Assembly (NCBI RefSeq): GCF_013256425.1
Contig: NZ_CP053904.1
Span: 3,472,001 to 3,536,000 of the forward strand
DNA length: 64,000 nucleotides
Origin: Hymenobacter sp. BRD67
Lineage (GTDB): Bacteria > Bacteroidota > Bacteroidia > Cytophagales > Hymenobacteraceae
Direction of reading: 5' to 3'
The notes below the pieces were generated by a model, which saw only the letters and a program-made list of their open reading frames with translations, made no database searches and was not told the origin of the DNA. Shown piece by piece: positions 19,910-29,325 of this stretch. Both the position numbers and the translations under genes were made by a program. Position 1 is the first letter of the stretch, and every line of letters begins with the position of its first letter.

Positions 19910-20062
19910 AAGGGCGAGGCAGTTGTTATTAAATACTAAATATACCCCCTTCTCCTCATTACACGCCGCAGTGGTTTAGAGCGGTTTCCAAGTCGGAGAA
20001 CGGCTTGGCTGGTGCGAGCCGCCGGCTTTGGAACCCACTCTGGGAAGTCCATAAATCAGAAA

Positions 20063-20095
20063 GCTGCCCCAGCCTTCTGACAAAGCCGGGGCAGC
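20063..20095 (-). terminator. Intrinsic terminator after the small basic secreted protein
   Basis: GCTGCCCC (20063-20070) pairs with GGGGCAGC (20088-20095); on the minus strand the stem is followed by TTTCTGATTT. It lies 24 bp after the stop at 20119. Confidence 0.7.
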
Positions 20096-20118
20096 CTGAA
20101 TTACTTTACGACAATTAA

Positions 20119-20373
20119 TTAGCGGTGGCTGTAGCTATAGCCGTGGTCGTGGCGGCGAGTAGCTTCAAAGCGAGCGTGCTCAGCCACTCGCCGCTGCTCC
20201 AGGCGGCGCTCCTGGGCCATACGGTGCTGCTGCTCGTTGCGAGCCACCTCCAGACGCTGGCGCTGACGGGGCGACGGGCGATAAGGACCCTGAGCGGGAA
20301 AAGCAGCGGCCGAAGCAGCAGTAGTAACAAGCAGCGTAAAGGCTGCAACAAACGAAAGCAGGGAGGTTTTCAT
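20119..20373 (-). CDS. Small basic secreted protein
   Basis: An 84-residue exported protein: signal peptide MKTSLLSFVAAFTLLV to ASAAAFPAQ, then a short mature part rich in Arg, Gln and His (RQRQRLEVARNEQQHRMAQE, ending HDHGYSYSHR). No family recognised. The mature chain is probably a charged helix; the terminal His-rich tail could bind metal (inference). The start at 20373 is favoured because it opens the signal peptide. Monocistronic with its own terminator. Confidence 0.6.
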   Translation of the reverse strand: MKTSLLSFVAAFTLLVTTAASAAAFPAQGPYRPSPRQRQRLEVARNEQQHRMAQERRLEQRRVAEHARFEATRRHDHGYSYSHR

Positions 20374-20638
20374 GGGAAAAGCGAGTGGAAAGTGAGAAAG
20401 AAAATCAGGACGCGTCTGCCCATTGCAAGGCAAGCCCTGTGCCATATCCAGGGAAGTGCTTTCAGGGATTTTTGCTTTTGCCTTACTAATGAACAGCTTA
20501 CATTTTCAGGGAAGGTCCTGACTGTCGACTAAATGAGCAAGTGTGCCGATGAAAGCTGCTGCGGCTAAACCCAAATCAGCAAACCACAGTACACTTTCCC
20601 AGGCGCCCCGCCTTTTCAACCAGCCGCGCCTCTTACTT

Positions 20639-21151
20639 ATGTCAGTCGACCCGAACAACCGTCCCATCCGCGTCATCAACGACGATACGACCGAAGAAGA
20701 ATTTGCTGCCGGCCTGCGCATTCCCAATGCCGACCCGCCCAAGAATGAAAAAGCCCGCGGCGGCTTTGGCAACCGCGATGGCAAGGAAGGATTTGGCACG
20801 GTAAACGGCGAGGGCGAAACCGCCTTGGCCATGAATTCGAACACCGATACCCACCAGCCCGGCGACAATATGCGCACCGCCGACGAGGGGGCCGACCAGC
20901 GCCCCGACCAGGACCTGCCCAGCCCCGACTACGAGCGCGACGAGAACGGCCATCGGCCGCAGCGCGGCCCCGTTGATGAGCTTGATGCTGATGACCTGCG
21001 CCGGGGTCCCGACGAGATGGAGGATGCCGACTCGCACGTGGGCATGGGCCAGATGGCACCCAAACCTGTCAAGCCCGCCACCGGCACCGATACCAATGCC
21101 GAGCTGACTGACCCCGGTGCCCAGGACTCGGCTATCGACCAGGGATTTTAA
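20639..21151 (+). CDS. Acidic, disordered hypothetical protein
   Basis: A 170-residue cytoplasmic protein with no hydrophobic core, dominated by Asp, Glu, Pro, Asn and Gly (for example DQRPDQDLPSPDYERDENGH and DELDADDLRRGPDEMEDADS). It is predicted to be largely unstructured. The ATG at 20639 gives the cleanest start. It is followed 115 bp later by another short hydrophilic protein gene on the same strand. Hydrophilic disordered proteins of this type are often linked to desiccation or stress tolerance, but no LEA or hydrophilin motif repeats are evident, so that is only a suggestion. Confidence 0.6.
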   Translation: MSVDPNNRPIRVINDDTTEEEFAAGLRIPNADPPKNEKARGGFGNRDGKEGFGTVNGEGETALAMNSNTDTHQPGDNMRTADEGADQRPDQDLPSPDYERDENGHRPQRGPVDELDADDLRRGPDEMEDADSHVGMGQMAPKPVKPATGTDTNAELTDPGAQDSAIDQGF

Positions 21152-21266
21152 GTGCCACAGGAAAGCGGTAAGCAGCGGCTTTGGAGTGCTCCAGAACGCT
21201 TATAAGCGCTGACTGACAGCTTCCTGCTTTTTATATCATAGTATCAACTTCTTAACGCTACGCACC

Positions 21267-21479
21267 ATGTCTACCCACCATCAGGAGCAGAACCAGGAGT
21301 CGAAGACCAATAAGAATCAGGAGGGCCTGCCTGAGCAACGGAAAGCTGACGCATTGCCAGCTGGCAGCCTTGATGAAGCTACCGAAGCTCGCCTCGCCGA
21401 CGAAGCACAGGATGCAGGCACTACCCACCCCAATCGCGGCCACAACAAGCCCGAGCTTGACAAAGGCAGCTACGCCTAA
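21267..21479 (+). CDS. Small hydrophilic disordered protein
   Basis: A 70-residue protein with no hydrophobic segment, rich in Gln, Glu, Asn, Lys and Ala (MSTHHQEQNQESKTNKNQEG at the start). Like its upstream neighbour it appears unstructured; both could belong to one stress-related unit. It is followed by a strong terminator at 21500. No family recognised. Confidence 0.6.
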   Translation: MSTHHQEQNQESKTNKNQEGLPEQRKADALPAGSLDEATEARLADEAQDAGTTHPNRGHNKPELDKGSYA

Positions 21480-21499
21480 ACGCTAAGCTTTTGGCCTGC

Positions 21500-21532
21500 A
21501 AAATGCCCCGGCCGCAAGGCACGGGGCATTTT
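21500..21532 (+). terminator. Intrinsic terminator after the disordered-protein pair
   Basis: AAAATGCCCCG (21500-21510) pairs with CGGGGCATTTT (21522-21532), followed by CTTGCTTA. 11-bp stem. Confidence 0.85.
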
Positions 21533-21569
21533 CTTGCTTATATAGCATAATTACTACGTTTACAGTTCT

Positions 21570-22277
21570 GTGTCAATTTCCCGCCGCTTCGCTGCCACCG
21601 ACCTGCACGGCTGTCTGCGCACTTTCCGCTACCTGGTGGAAGAAGAGCTACGGCTGCGCCCCACCGATAGCTTATATCTGCTGGGCGACTACGTAAACAA
21701 AGGCCCGAGCAGCGGTGGGCTGCTGGCCTACCTGATGCAGCTGCAAGCTGCTGGCTACCAGGTACAGTGCTTGCGGGGCAACCACGACCAGGAGCTACTT
21801 GACGCGGCACACGGCCACGCCAAAAAAACGTGGCTCACCGAGCCCGAGCGAGCCCTGACACTCGCCAGCTTCGGCGTGGCAAGCGTTGGCGAAATACCCG
21901 AAAAATACCTGAGCTGGCTAACTGAGCTGCCCTACGAGCTGGAGCTGCCCGACTTCGTGCTGGTGCATGCGGGCTACAATTTTGCCCTGCCGCCCGCCGA
22001 AATGCACCGCGATTTTGACACGATGCTCACTACCAAAAGCTTCGTGTATGACCCGTCGCGGCTGGCCGGCAAGCGGCTGCTGCATGGCCACGTGCCCAAG
22101 CCGTTGGCCGACATCAAGAGCCAGGTGGCCGCCCGGGCTGGTGCCATCGGCCTCGATGCGGGCGCTGTGTATCGGCTCAACCCCGAGCTGCGGCACCTCG
22201 TAGCCCTCAATCTGGACAGCTGGCAGCTACACGCGGTGGAAAACCGCGAGCTCGAATACCCTATTGCCCGGCGCTGA
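21570..22277 (+). CDS. Metallophosphatase (serine/threonine phosphatase-like)
   Basis: Calcineurin-like phosphoesterase of 235 residues starting at GTG. The metal-binding motifs are present: ATDLHGC (D-x-H), LLGDYVNKGP (GDxxxxGP; Asn-Lys replaces the commoner Asp-Arg) and LRGNHDQELL (GNHD). Later HAGYNF and GHVPKP supply the last His residues. It resembles bacterial PrpA/ApaH-like phosphatases; the substrate could be a phosphoprotein or a dinucleotide. The GTG start directly precedes SISRRFAATDLHG, the normal beginning. Single gene, 90 bp before glyA. Confidence 0.87.
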   Translation: MSISRRFAATDLHGCLRTFRYLVEEELRLRPTDSLYLLGDYVNKGPSSGGLLAYLMQLQAAGYQVQCLRGNHDQELLDAAHGHAKKTWLTEPERALTLASFGVASVGEIPEKYLSWLTELPYELELPDFVLVHAGYNFALPPAEMHRDFDTMLTTKSFVYDPSRLAGKRLLHGHVPKPLADIKSQVAARAGAIGLDAGAVYRLNPELRHLVALNLDSWQLHAVENRELEYPIARR

Positions 22278-22356
22278 GCAACGACTTGCCGCCTGGTGGG
22301 CAGGTGGCCATTCTATAGTGTCTTTGAAAAGCCGCTGAGGGTGAGGTAGCCAGTTG

Positions 22357-22364
22357 TACTTTTG
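22357..22364 (+). promoter_or_regulatory. TAnnTTTG box of glyA
   Basis: TACTTTTG five bases before the glyA ATG (22370). Perfect -7 consensus; implies a very short or absent 5' leader. Confidence 0.55.
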
Positions 22365-22369
22365 AGCCC

Positions 22370-23677
22370 ATGCAAGCCACCGCCTCCACCTCCGCTACTA
22401 CTGCCGTGTACGACACAGCCATTTTCGACCTCATTGCGCAGGAGCGCCAGCGCCAGACCCATGGCCTGGAGCTGATTGCCTCCGAAAACTACGTCTCCGA
22501 CCAAGTGATGCTGGCCCAGGGCTCCATCCTTACCAATAAGTACGCCGAGGGTTTACCCGGCAAGCGTTACTATGGTGGCTGCGAAGTAGTTGACCAGGTT
22601 GAGCAGCTGGCCATCGACCGGGTGAAGGAACTGTTTGGCGTGGCCTGGGCCAATGTGCAGCCCCACTCCGGGGCCCAGGCCAACGCGGCCGTGATGCTGG
22701 CCTGCCTCAACCCCGGCGATAAGATTCTGGGCTTCGACCTCAGTCACGGGGGCCACCTTACGCACGGCTCGCCCGTCAATTTTTCGGGCAAGCTCTACCA
22801 GCCCAGCTTTTATGGGGTGGAAAAAGAAACCGGCCTCATCGACTGGGATAAAGTGGTGGACACCGCCCGCCGTGAACGCCCCAATATGATTATCTGCGGA
22901 GCCTCGGCCTACTCGCGCGACTGGAACTACGCCGCCCTGCGCCGCGCCGCCGACGAAGTAGGGGCGCTGCTGCTGGCCGACATCTCGCACCCCGCCGGCC
23001 TCATTGCCAAGGGCTTGCTCAACAACCCGTTTGCGCATTGCCACATCGTCACCACCACCACGCACAAAACCCTGCGCGGCCCGCGCGGCGGCCTCATCAT
23101 GCTGGGCCAGGATTTTGATAATCCGTTCGGCCTGAAAACGCCGAAAGGCGAAATCCGGCCCATGTCGGCCCTGCTCGACTCGGGCGTGTTCCCCGGCACC
23201 CAGGGCGGGCCGCTCGAACACGTTATCGCGGCCAAGGCAGTAGCCTTCGGCGAAGCGCTCGGCAACGGCTATGCTACGTATGTGCAGCAAGTGCAGAAGA
23301 ATGCGCAGGCGCTGGCCAAGGAGCTTCTAAGCCGGGGCTACGACATTATTTCGGGCGGCACCGACAACCACTTGCTGCTCATCGACCTGCGCTCGAAGGG
23401 CCTTACCGGCAAGCTGGCCGAAAACACCTTGGTGCAGGCCGATATCACCATTAATAAAAACATGGTGCCCTTCGATGATAAGTCGCCTTTCGTGACGAGC
23501 GGCATCCGGATTGGCTCGGCGGCCGTAACTACCCGCGGCCTGGTTGAAGCCGATATGACGCGCATCGTGGAGCTGATTGACGAAGCCCTGACCCACCACG
23601 CCGACGCCAGCCGCCTCAGCAGCGTGCGCCACCAGGTAAACGAGTGGATGCAGGCTTACCCGCTGTTTCAGGCGTAA
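22370..23677 (+). CDS. glyA: Serine hydroxymethyltransferase
   Basis: PLP enzyme converting serine and tetrahydrofolate to glycine and methylene-THF; central to one-carbon supply. 435 residues, normal size. Key parts: [13 protein letters not shown] near the start, the substrate loop [23 protein letters not shown], and the PLP-lysine motif [14 protein letters not shown] with Lys233. [16 protein letters not shown] and the C-terminal [17 protein letters not shown] are complete. A promoter-like TACTTTTG lies five bases before the start. Undamaged, followed by a 32-bp inverted repeat. Confidence 0.98.
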   Translation: MQATASTSATTAVYDTAIFDLIAQERQRQTHGLELIASENYVSDQVMLAQGSILTNKYAEGLPGKRYYGGCEVVDQVEQLAIDRVKELFGVAWANVQPHSGAQANAAVMLACLNPGDKILGFDLSHGGHLTHGSPVNFSGKLYQPSFYGVEKETGLIDWDKVVDTARRERPNMIICGASAYSRDWNYAALRRAADEVGALLLADISHPAGLIAKGLLNNPFAHCHIVTTTTHKTLRGPRGGLIMLGQDFDNPFGLKTPKGEIRPMSALLDSGVFPGTQGGPLEHVIAAKAVAFGEALGNGYATYVQQVQKNAQALAKELLSRGYDIISGGTDNHLLLIDLRSKGLTGKLAENTLVQADITINKNMVPFDDKSPFVTSGIRIGSAAVTTRGLVEADMTRIVELIDEALTHHADASRLSSVRHQVNEWMQAYPLFQA

Positions 23678-23716
23678 AAGCCGCCAAACCCGTATGCCTC
23701 GTAAAAGGCATCTATG

Positions 23717-23824
23717 CATTGCGAGCGCAACGAAGTGAAGCGCGGCAATCCTTCCTTGTCGTCTGCCCGTCGGCGCTTACGTGAGGGAAAGGTTGCCGCG
23801 CTTCACTTCGTTGCGCTCGCAATG
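23717..23824. repeat. Perfect 32-bp inverted repeat (REP/BIME-like)
   Basis: The left arm at 23717-23748 (starts CATTGCGAGCGCAACGAAGT) is the exact reverse complement of the right arm at 23793-23824, around a 44-bp centre. It sits between glyA and tatC and does not look like a terminator, as it lacks a T-run. Such palindromes are typical of repeated extragenic elements mobilised by RAYT-type transposases. No second copy is visible in this window. Confidence 0.85.
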
Positions 23825-23917
23825 ACAGATTATTATTAACAAATTCAGTATCTACCCGTTGACCTCCCCACTCAAAAGTTTCAGCAGAACCGCGCCGCCG
23901 CTGAAGGCGAAGCGGAG

Positions 23918-24736
23918 ATGTCTTTCATCGACCACCTGGAGGCGCTGCGCTGGCACATCATCCGGGCGGCTATCGCAGTGGTGGTGTTTTCCCTCTGCGC
24001 GTTTTTTGCCAAGACCTTCCTGTTTCACGACCTCATTCTGGGGCCGTCGCGCTCCGATTTTTGGACGTACCAGACCTTCTGCAAAATCGGGCACTACTTC
24101 GGCTCGACCGACCCATGCGAGAACCAGGTCAATTTCATTATCCAGAACCGGGAGATGAGCGGGCAGCTGAGTATGCACATCAGCACCTCGTTTATGGTGG
24201 GTATCTGCCTGGCTTTTCCTTATCTATTCTGGGAATTGTGGCGCTTTATCAAGCCCGGCCTGTATCCGCATGAGCGGGCCAACTCGAAGGGGGCGGTGTT
24301 TTTCGTATCGGTGCTGTTTGTACTGGGCTTATTATTTGGGTACTATATAGCTGCGCCGCTAAGCATTAACTTCTTGGCGTCCTACACCGTCGACCCTACC
24401 ATCCAGAACCAGATTGACTTGCAGAGCTACCTGAGCACGCTCAGTACCATGACGCTTTCCTGCGCCTTCGTCTTTGAGCTGCCGATGGTGGTATTTTTCC
24501 TGGCCAAAGCCGGCCTGGTCACGCCCGAGCTGATGACCATGTACCGCAAGCACGCCATCGTGGTGATTCTGATTATTGCGGCCATTATTACGCCACCCGA
24601 TATCTCAGCTCAGATTATCGTGACCATTCCCATTCTGATGCTTTACGAGCTGAGTATCCACATTGCCCGCGTAGTGCGCCGCAACAGCGCCGCCCGGCTC
24701 AATGAAGAGCTCCGGCTCAAAGCGGCACAAGAATAG
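23918..24736 (+). CDS. tatC: Sec-independent protein translocase TatC
   Basis: Core multispanning subunit of the Tat pathway that recognises twin-arginine signal peptides. The protein begins MSFIDHLEALRWHI, the conserved cytoplasmic E/HLEELR motif, and shows six membrane helices (for example PYLFWELWRFIKPGLYPHE and AIVVILIIAAIITPPDIS). 272 residues from this Met. A natural N-terminal extension probably precedes it: adding one T to the run 23879-23881 joins a TTG start at 23859 (MTSPLKSFQQNRAAAEGEAE) to the same frame, as in related proteins. So the gene may begin at 23859 with one lost base. No tatA is in view. Confidence 0.94.
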   Translation: MSFIDHLEALRWHIIRAAIAVVVFSLCAFFAKTFLFHDLILGPSRSDFWTYQTFCKIGHYFGSTDPCENQVNFIIQNREMSGQLSMHISTSFMVGICLAFPYLFWELWRFIKPGLYPHERANSKGAVFFVSVLFVLGLLFGYYIAAPLSINFLASYTVDPTIQNQIDLQSYLSTLSTMTLSCAFVFELPMVVFFLAKAGLVTPELMTMYRKHAIVVILIIAAIITPPDISAQIIVTIPILMLYELSIHIARVVRRNSAARLNEELRLKAAQE

Positions 24737-24740
24737 TTGA

Positions 24741-24789
24741 AAGTGAAGAGTTAAAAGCCACTTTATCTGTCTTTTGACTCTTCACACTT
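24741..24789. repeat. AT-rich palindrome between convergent tatC and a membrane protein gene
   Basis: AAGTGAAGAGTTAAAAG (24741-24757) pairs with 24771-24789 with one bulge and one mismatch. It lies in the gap between two convergent genes and touches the stop of the minus-strand gene; it could end both transcripts, though the T-run is weak. Confidence 0.55.
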
Positions 24790-26223
24790 ACTTCCTAACT
24801 CTTAACTTATAAGCTCCGGGCACAGAGGGCACCGGCTCATACGAAGAAAATATAGCAGGGAGCAGATATTTAAGATGCGGCAGCAGGCCATTCTGGTCAA
24901 GCAGATAGGCAGGCGGATGCGGACCAATATTGCGAGCCACGCGCACCACCGCGGCATACTCGTTGAGGTGCCCGAAATCGGCCTGGGCCAGCGCCCAGTC
25001 GAGGTAGGGACGGGCGGCCGGGTGCGTAAGGTAGTCGCGGCGGTCGGGGCCCAGCACCAGCACCGCCCGGCCCGCAGCCAGGCGGCGATAAGCCGGATTA
25101 GGCTGCGGCGCAAACGAGCTTTCGACCGGCAGCCGCAACAGGCCCGGCAGGCCGGGCACCAGCTCTCGGTAGCGCACTACCACGGTAGCCCGAGCACCAC
25201 CACAAACAGCAGCTCGGGAGCCCAGCTCAGCTGTCCTGGCAGGCGCTGCCACAAAAACAGGCTGAAGTAGGTGAGCGGCGGCAGCAGCAGCAGCAGCGAG
25301 CCCGGCGCCAACCCGCGCCCCACGGCCAGTACCGCCAGCACTACCAGTAGCCAGACCAGCATCAGCTGCCGAAACTTGGTTTGGAATACCAGCCCGAGCG
25401 CCGTGCTGGCAGCCCGCAGCAGCGCCAGAACCAGCAGCACGGCCGCGCCGCCCAGCAGCGGCCAGACCACCGCCGGCGGCAAGGCATCGGCAGCCGCCAC
25501 CGGCAGGCTAAAGCCCCGCTCCAGGTGCATCAGGCCAAAGTTGGGCAGCGCTCCGGCATACAGAAATACCGTAGCTAACAGGGCGTAGGGCGACAGAAAG
25601 CCGCAGATAAGCAACAGCGAGCTGCGGAAGGAATTGGCCGCGAAGATGAGCACGGCAAACAGGCCCAGCCCGACAAACAACGCCAGCGGCAGGTAGCAGA
25701 GTGCGGCCAGCCCTATCAAAAAACCCGCCCGGAACAGGCGCCGGTTGTCGTAGCCCTCGCGGGAGGTAGGCAGCAGCGCGCTGAGCGCAAAGATGAGGAA
25801 CGTATGCCCGATGAGCAGCGGCGTCAGCGTGTCGAGCTCGCTGCTCAGGCTGCCGACTACCAGATACGTGAGGGCCGCCAGAAAGCCCCGCTCGGGATGC
25901 ACATCGGCCCGGTTGAGCACGGTGTTGAAGCGTAGCGCCTGCAATAGCAGCAGGCCGAGCGCGGCGGCCCGGTACAGCACCATTGGCCGGCTCCAGGCCA
26001 GCTCCAGCACACCGGCGGCGGCGGCGGCCAGCGGGGCGGTGCCATCGTAGAGGTCACGGTAGGGCCAGGCGCCGGCCGCCACGCCCTCGCCCAGCAGCAG
26101 CAGGCGCAGCTCCGCCGCCGTGGTGGGCAGGCCCAGCCACAGCAGCGGCAGCCGAATGGCCAGCGCCAGCACCAGCAGCCCCAGCAGCTGCGCAGGAAGA
26201 GAGCTTTTAAAAAACCGAAGCAC
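24788..26223 (-). CDS. Polytopic membrane protein, GT-C glycosyltransferase-like, frame broken by a 1-base deletion
   Basis: Inner-membrane protein of about 478 residues with some ten to twelve helices and a soluble C-terminal part. The first loop reads AWPYRDLYDGTAPLAAAAAG, the kind of Asp-containing loop seen after helix 1 in GT-C (polyprenyl-phosphate sugar) transferases, but no clear subfamily is recognised; DUF6427-type Bacteroidota proteins are an alternative. The frame breaks at C run 25189-25191 (G on the coding strand). One more base joins FVVVLG to ATVVVRYRELVPG and continues to YLLDQNGLLPHLKYL. Ala/Leu-rich throughout. It is divergent from rbfA and may act in envelope polysaccharide synthesis (inference). 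Confidence 0.68.
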
Positions 26224-26385
26224 TAATTGAGTAGTGGTTTAGCGTGGTTGGCCAGGCCGTTTCAGACTAGCTGTGGGCAAAGGTCGGCGCTTAAACTGAA
26301 ATCCGGGAAAACGAAAAACAGGAAACGACCAGCCCAAAACCAGCACTGGCAACCCACGAACCCGAAACCACCCTACCGGGCGGTG

Positions 26386-26393
26386 TACCTTTG
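26386..26393 (+). promoter_or_regulatory. TAnnTTTG box of rbfA
   Basis: TACCTTTG 17 bases before the rbfA ATG at 26411. Confidence 0.5.
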
Positions 26394-26410
26394 TGGTTTA
26401 GCAACGAGTT

Positions 26411-26829
26411 ATGGAAAGCAAACGACAGCAAAAGATGGCCAGCCTGCTACAGCAGGAGCTGGCCCAGGTACTTCAGCGCGACTTGCCGCATTTGTTTGGC
26501 GGGGGCTCGTGCCTAGCATCAGCACGGTAAAGGTGACGCCCGACCTGGCCGTGGCCCGCGTGTACCTGAGCCTGCTTATCGGCAACGATGCGCCCGAGCG
26601 GCTCGAAGCCATTAAAGAACACACCAAAGAAATACGGTTTGCGCTGGGCAAGCGCATTCGCAGCCAGGTGCGCATGGTGCCCGAGCTGACGTTCTTCCAC
26701 GACGACAGCGCCGCCTACGCCGCTCACATGGACCAAGTACTCAGCCAGCTGGATATTCCGCCCGCTGGCCCCGAACAAGATGAGAACGACGAAGATACCG
26801 CCGACGAACGGCCACGTTTATTTCGGTAA
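26411..26829 (+). CDS. rbfA: Ribosome-binding factor A, frame broken by a 1-base deletion
   Basis: Small-subunit maturation factor that binds the 30S particle. From ATG 26411 the protein starts MESKRQQKMASLLQQELAQV, then LQRDLPHLFGGG; the rest (PSISTVKVTPDLAVARVYLS and later IRSQVRMVPELTFFHDD) lies in the next frame. One more G in the run 26501-26505 joins them as LFGGGLVPSISTVKVTPD, giving 139 residues with the KH-type fold of the family and an acidic tail. Such a widely conserved gene is unlikely to be truly dead. Transcribed from a nearby TACCTTTG box; next gene is a methyltransferase. Confidence 0.92.
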
Positions 26830-26888
26830 TTTTCTCCTTCTACCCGTTTTTACCATTCCCTAACGGGCGCGTACGACGCACCCTTTCT

Positions 26889-27698
26889 ATGTATTACGAC
26901 CCGATTAAACGCAGCCTGGGCAATGTATTTAACCGTTCGCCGTGGCTGCGGCGCTTGTTTTATACGTTGCTCGACCTGCTGCTGCTGCGCACCTGGCACG
27001 TGCACCGCGAGCTGCGCCAGTGGGCCAGGGGCCGCACCCGCACGCCGCTCGATATACTGGATGCCGGCGCGGGCTACGGCCAGTATAGCTACTGGCTCAG
27101 CGGCCTCAGCAGCCTGTGGCGCATTCTGGCCGTGGATGTAAAGCAGGAGCAGGTAGCCGACTCCAACAATTTTTTTCGGGCCATCAACCGGCCGCAGGTG
27201 CAGTTTGCCGTGCAAGACCTGGTGCTTTACCAGGAACCCAACTCGTTTGACCTGGCACTGGCCGTGGATGTGATGGAGCACATTCTGGAAGATGTCGAGG
27301 TGTTTCGCAACATTCACGCCTCGCTCAAGGATGGCGGCATGCTGCTCATCTCCACGCCCAGCGACCAGGGCGGCTCCGATGTGCACGCCGACTCCGAAAC
27401 CAGCTTTATCGAGGAGCACGTGCGCGATGGCTACAACATTCACGAGATTCAGCAGAAGCTGCGTACGGCTGGCTTCGAGCGCATTGAGGCCCGCTACAGC
27501 TATGGCGAGCCGGGCCAGATTTCGTGGCGCTTAAGTATGAAATACCCTATATTGATGCTGGGTAAGTCACGCTGGTTCTTTGTGCTGCTGCCTTTTTATT
27601 ACGCCGTCGTTTTTCCATTCTGCCTGCTGCTCAACTGGTTCGATGCCCGCACGCTGCACGACTCGGGCACCGGCCTCATCGTAAAAGCCTGGAAATAG
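26889..27698 (+). CDS. Class I SAM-dependent methyltransferase
   Basis: A 269-residue methyltransferase. Motif I reads LDILDAGAGYGQYSYWL (about residues 54-70), with the acidic residue after strand 2 in ILAVDVKQEQ. FDLALAVDVMEHILEDVEVF is typical of methyltransferase type 11/23. The C-terminal third contains two hydrophobic stretches (WFFVLLPFYYAVVFPFCLLL), suggesting membrane association and a lipid-linked or quinone-type substrate, as also seen in lipid or glycan methyltransferases; the substrate is not decidable. It ends exactly at the left arm of a 266-bp repeat element. Confidence 0.85.
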   Translation: MYYDPIKRSLGNVFNRSPWLRRLFYTLLDLLLLRTWHVHRELRQWARGRTRTPLDILDAGAGYGQYSYWLSGLSSLWRILAVDVKQEQVADSNNFFRAINRPQVQFAVQDLVLYQEPNSFDLALAVDVMEHILEDVEVFRNIHASLKDGGMLLISTPSDQGGSDVHADSETSFIEEHVRDGYNIHEIQQKLRTAGFERIEARYSYGEPGQISWRLSMKYPILMLGKSRWFFVLLPFYYAVVFPFCLLLNWFDARTLHDSGTGLIVKAWK

Positions 27699-27963
27699 AC
27701 CACTGCCTGGCACGGATTAGGGCGGATTTCACGGATTTTGTGGGCGGTGCGTCCGGCAGCTTTGAGCGTCCGTTTCCTATTTAGTTTGGCTTAAATTTCC
27801 CGGATTTTATGGACGGCGCGCCCTACCCGGCTCGCAGTATTTAGTATAAGGCTGAGAAAACGAAGCTGGCAGGCTGGTAAGCGCAAGCCTGCGCGTGGCG
27901 AGTGGCCGAGCAATCGTCTACAAAATCCGTGAAATCCGCTCTAATCTGTGCCAATCAGTGGTC
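27698..27963. mobile_element. MITE-like element with about 46-bp terminal inverted repeats
   Basis: The left end 27698-27743 (GACCACTG...GGATTTTGT) and the right end 27918-27963 are inverted copies of each other with about six or seven mismatches over 46 bases, enclosing a 174-bp centre with no reading frame of interest. The element fills the whole gap between the methyltransferase stop codon and the start of the LolC/E-like gene. No transposase is present, so any movement would depend on one elsewhere. Inner sequence GCGGATTTCACGGATTTTG is the most conserved part. Confidence 0.65.
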
Positions 27964-27965
27964 CT

Positions 27966-29197
27966 GTGAACGTTCCTCTCCTCATTGCCCGTCGCTACTT
28001 CCTGTCCAAGAAAAAGCGCAACATCATTACCATTATCTCCAACATCTCGATGGTGGGGTAGCTGTGGGCACGGCGGCGCTTATCATTGTGCTTTCGGTGT
28101 TTAACGGCCTCGAAGAGCTGGTACGCTCGCTCTACGGCAAATCGGACCCGAGCCTGGTCATTGCCGCCCGCCAGGGTAAGTCCTTTCCGGTTGATACCCT
28201 GCTCATTACCCGTATCCAAAGCACGCCGGGCGTCGCGCTGCTTACCGAAGTAATCGAAGACAACGCCCTGCTGCAATACCACGACCGGCAGATGGTAGTG
28301 AAGATGCGCGGGCTGTCGGAGAATTACTTTGGCCAGATTCCTATTGACTCTAATCTGATTGCCGGCGACCACCGCCTGCGGCGGGGCGAGCGCGAGTATG
28401 CGCTCATCGGCGAAGGTGTGCAGCACGAGCTGGGTATCACGCTCGATAACCGCCTGGCGCCCTTGCGCCTACTGTACCCACGCCAGGAGCCCGGCCGCAA
28501 AACGCTTAATATCAATCCTGAAAAAGCCTTTAATGAAGAGCCTATTCTGGCCGGGGGCATTTTCCAGATTGAGCAGCATCTCGACGACAGCTACCTGTTT
28601 GTGCCCCTGAGCTTTGCGCGGCGGCTGCTGGGCTACGGAGCCCGCCGCACTGCCATCTACGTGCGCATAGGTGCCAGCTTTAAAGCCGATAAGGTGAAGC
28701 AGGAGCTGCGCGAGCGCCTCGGCAAGGGTTTCACGGTGCTCGACTCCGACGAGCAGCATGTGAGCCTGCTCAAAGCCATCAAGATTGAGAAGCTGTTTGT
28801 GTTTATCACGTTTGCCTTCATCCTGCTGATTGCCTCGCTTAATATATTCTTTTCACTATCTATGCTGGTAATTGACAAGCGCAAGGATATTGCCGTGCTG
28901 CAAGCCATTGGGGCAACTCAGCAGCTCATCCGACGCTCTTTTTTGTTGGTCGGCGCGATTGTGGCGCTGGTAGGCGCGGTGGCCGGGCTGGTGCTCGGGG
29001 TTACTATCTGCTGGGTGCAGGAAACGTTTCATGTGGTAAGCATGGGTATGGCGACGAGCGTGGTCGACTCGTACCCGGTAAAGATGCAAGCCGTTGATAT
29101 TTTCTTTATTGCCCTGGCTATCATCTCGATAACCTTAGCGGTGTCTATTCGCCCCGCGCTGAATGCCGGGCGTATGGAGATTCGCGAAAACCTGTAA
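27966..29197 (+). CDS. LolC/LolE-type ABC transporter permease, frame broken by a 1-base deletion
   Basis: FtsX-family permease for releasing lipoproteins from the inner membrane. The GTG at 27966 opens VNVPLLIARRYFLSKKKRNI, the classic LolE start; after NISMVG the frame shifts. Adding a G to the run 28055-28058 gives NISMVGVAVGTAALIIVLSV and 410 residues, normal length. There are four helices: one near the N-terminus and three at the C-terminus (FVFITFAFILLIASLNIFFS and later ones). A large periplasmic domain lies between, and the RKDIAVLQAIGATQQLIRR coupling segment is present. No LolD ATPase gene adjoins it. The 5' side abuts a MITE-like repeat. Confidence 0.92.
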
Positions 29198-29325
29198 TAC
29201 CTCGTTTTCGGCGGTTGGTTTTTCGCTCTCCTCTGCGGGCCAGGCATACTTTAGCAGTGCTCCGCAGCTGACAATAGCCGACGAACCACGAAAAACGAGT
29301 AACTTGCACGCTCTCGTGCTCGGCT

